Assembly (NCBI GenBank): GCA_021828605.1
Contig: JAJZEG010000133.1
Location: forward strand, 1-10,702
Length of the DNA: 10,702 nucleotides
Reading direction: 5' to 3'
DNA from: Pseudomonadota bacterium
Lineage (GTDB): Bacteria; Pseudomonadota; Alphaproteobacteria; Acetobacterales; Acetobacteraceae
A program made the position numbers and the translations under genes. Each line of letters opens with the position of its first letter. Position 1 is the stretch's first letter. The notes below the pieces were generated by a model. The model was not told where the DNA came from. It was given only the letters and a program-made list of their open reading frames with translations, and made no database searches. This document shows, in pieces, positions 10,498 to 10,702 of this stretch.

Positions 10498-10504
10498 AGT
10501 TATC

Positions 10505-10575
10505 ATGACCAGCATCAAGCAACTCACCGGTCCACAGTTTGAGGCTCTGTTTCCGGACGAAGCGGCTTGCGATAC
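10505..10575 (+). pseudogene. IS1595-family transposase, N-terminal remnant cut by an IS3-family element
   Basis: From ATG 10505, about 23-24 codons read MTSIKQLTGPQFEALFPDEA and then ACDT. The FEALFPDEAAC pattern is the start of the zinc-ribbon domain of IS1595-type transposases, which normally continues with a Tyr-Leu, Trp-Pro-Asp/Asn-Gly and CxxC section. Here the resemblance stops after the codon for Asp or Thr near 10575, and the following bases belong to the end of another IS. Read straight through, the frame ends at TGA 10637-10639, giving a 45-residue product with a foreign tail. The cysteine pairs, DDE-type core and right end of this element are absent from the window. The family call rests on a short motif. 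An in-frame ATG at 10445 lies before the hairpin and has no ribosome site. Confidence 0.6.
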
Positions 10576-10584
10576 GGTAATCCC

Positions 10585-10599
10585 CCCGTTTTTAACGGG
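10585..10599. repeat. Inverted repeat near the IS3-family element end
   Basis: CCCGTT and AACGGG are perfect 6-bp arms around TTT, within a C-rich tract. It lies 16-30 bp downstream of the transposase stop on the minus strand, between the gene and the element tip. It may belong to the terminal repeat or block transcription across the end; no U-run follows on the minus strand. Confidence 0.45.
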
Positions 10600-10614
10600 A
10601 CTTTTGGGTAGAAT

Positions 10615-10702
10615 TCACGCGGCGCGTTTCAGTTTCTGAGCGGGAGTGATCCCGCCGATCGCCATATTGGGTCGTTCGTTATTGTATGTCCAGAGCCATT
10701 GC
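10615..10702 (-). CDS. IS3-family transposase OrfB, C-terminal end (partial)
   Basis: The minus strand is open from the window edge to TGA at 10617-10615 and encodes 28 residues containing WLWTYNNERPNMAIGG and then ITPAQKLKRAA. This is the well-known C-terminal end of IS3-family OrfB transposases, just after the last catalytic residue (Glu) of the DDE integrase core. The catalytic residues themselves and OrfA lie beyond the right edge, so whether the element is intact cannot be judged. It was too short to appear as a complete gene. The IS3 subgroup is not assigned. Confidence 0.85.
   Translation of the reverse strand, partial: QWLWTYNNERPNMAIGGITPAQKLKRAA

Larger units (their letters stand above)
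10576..10702 (-). mobile_element. IS3-family insertion sequence, transposase-3' end (partial)
   Basis: From about 10576 the sequence stops resembling the interrupted transposase and leads, some 40 bp later, into the C-terminus of an IS3-family transposase on the minus strand, as expected for the compact 3' end of such an element. The exact end is uncertain by several bases because the other terminus and the target duplication lie outside the window. Confidence 0.65.

Noticed and set aside
10445..10504. Upstream ATG at 10445 as the start of the transposase remnant
   Set aside because: There is no ribosome site, the added residues do not look like a transposase start, and the frame would run through the hairpin; ATG 10505 has AAGGGG at good spacing.
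10585..10599. Inverted repeat as an intrinsic terminator for aidB
   Set aside because: It lies more than 150 bp past the aidB stop inside foreign DNA, and only four T residues follow on the plus strand.

Overview
The window reads as chromosomal DNA of a GC-rich alphaproteobacterium. The GyrB has the long Gram-negative form, and the general style suggests Acetobacteraceae/Rhodospirillales; that placement is an inference from protein character, with no database search. Most of the window is ordinary, densely packed housekeeping and accessory genes. The rightmost ~270 bp are mobile DNA with locally AT-rich stretches.

Layout. (1) Positions 1-661, plus strand: the last codons of an unidentified gene overlap, by ATGA, an isochorismatase-family cysteine hydrolase. 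(2) Positions 668-3136, minus strand: gyrB (DNA gyrase subunit B), convergent with the hydrolase across only 6 bp. (3) Positions 3218-8675, minus strand: a complete tripartite RND efflux operon in the order periplasmic adaptor (MFP), inner-membrane RND pump, outer-membrane NodT-type lipoprotein channel. Stop and start codons overlap at both junctions (TGATG), so the three parts are probably translated in a coupled way and assemble into one envelope-spanning pump. gyrB follows the channel gene on the same strand after about 80 bp and has a weak promoter candidate of its own. (4) Positions 8676-8793: a short divergent promoter region between the pump operon and the next gene. (5) Positions 8794-10428, plus strand: an AidB-like acyl-CoA dehydrogenase-fold flavoprotein. 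(6) Positions 10429-10702: the start of a probable IS1595-family transposase gene, with a hairpin that buries its ribosome binding site, cut after about 24 codons by an IS3-family element. Only the C-terminal end of that element's transposase (minus strand) lies in the window.

No rRNA, tRNA or CRISPR array was seen, and nothing in the window amounts to a wholly new system. The points most worth a second look are the non-canonical proton-relay residues of the RND pump (AcrB Lys940 and Thr978 positions are Arg and Ile), the nested insertion sequences, and the ribosome-site-sequestering hairpin before the disrupted transposase. No stretch over 300 bp lacks a gene.
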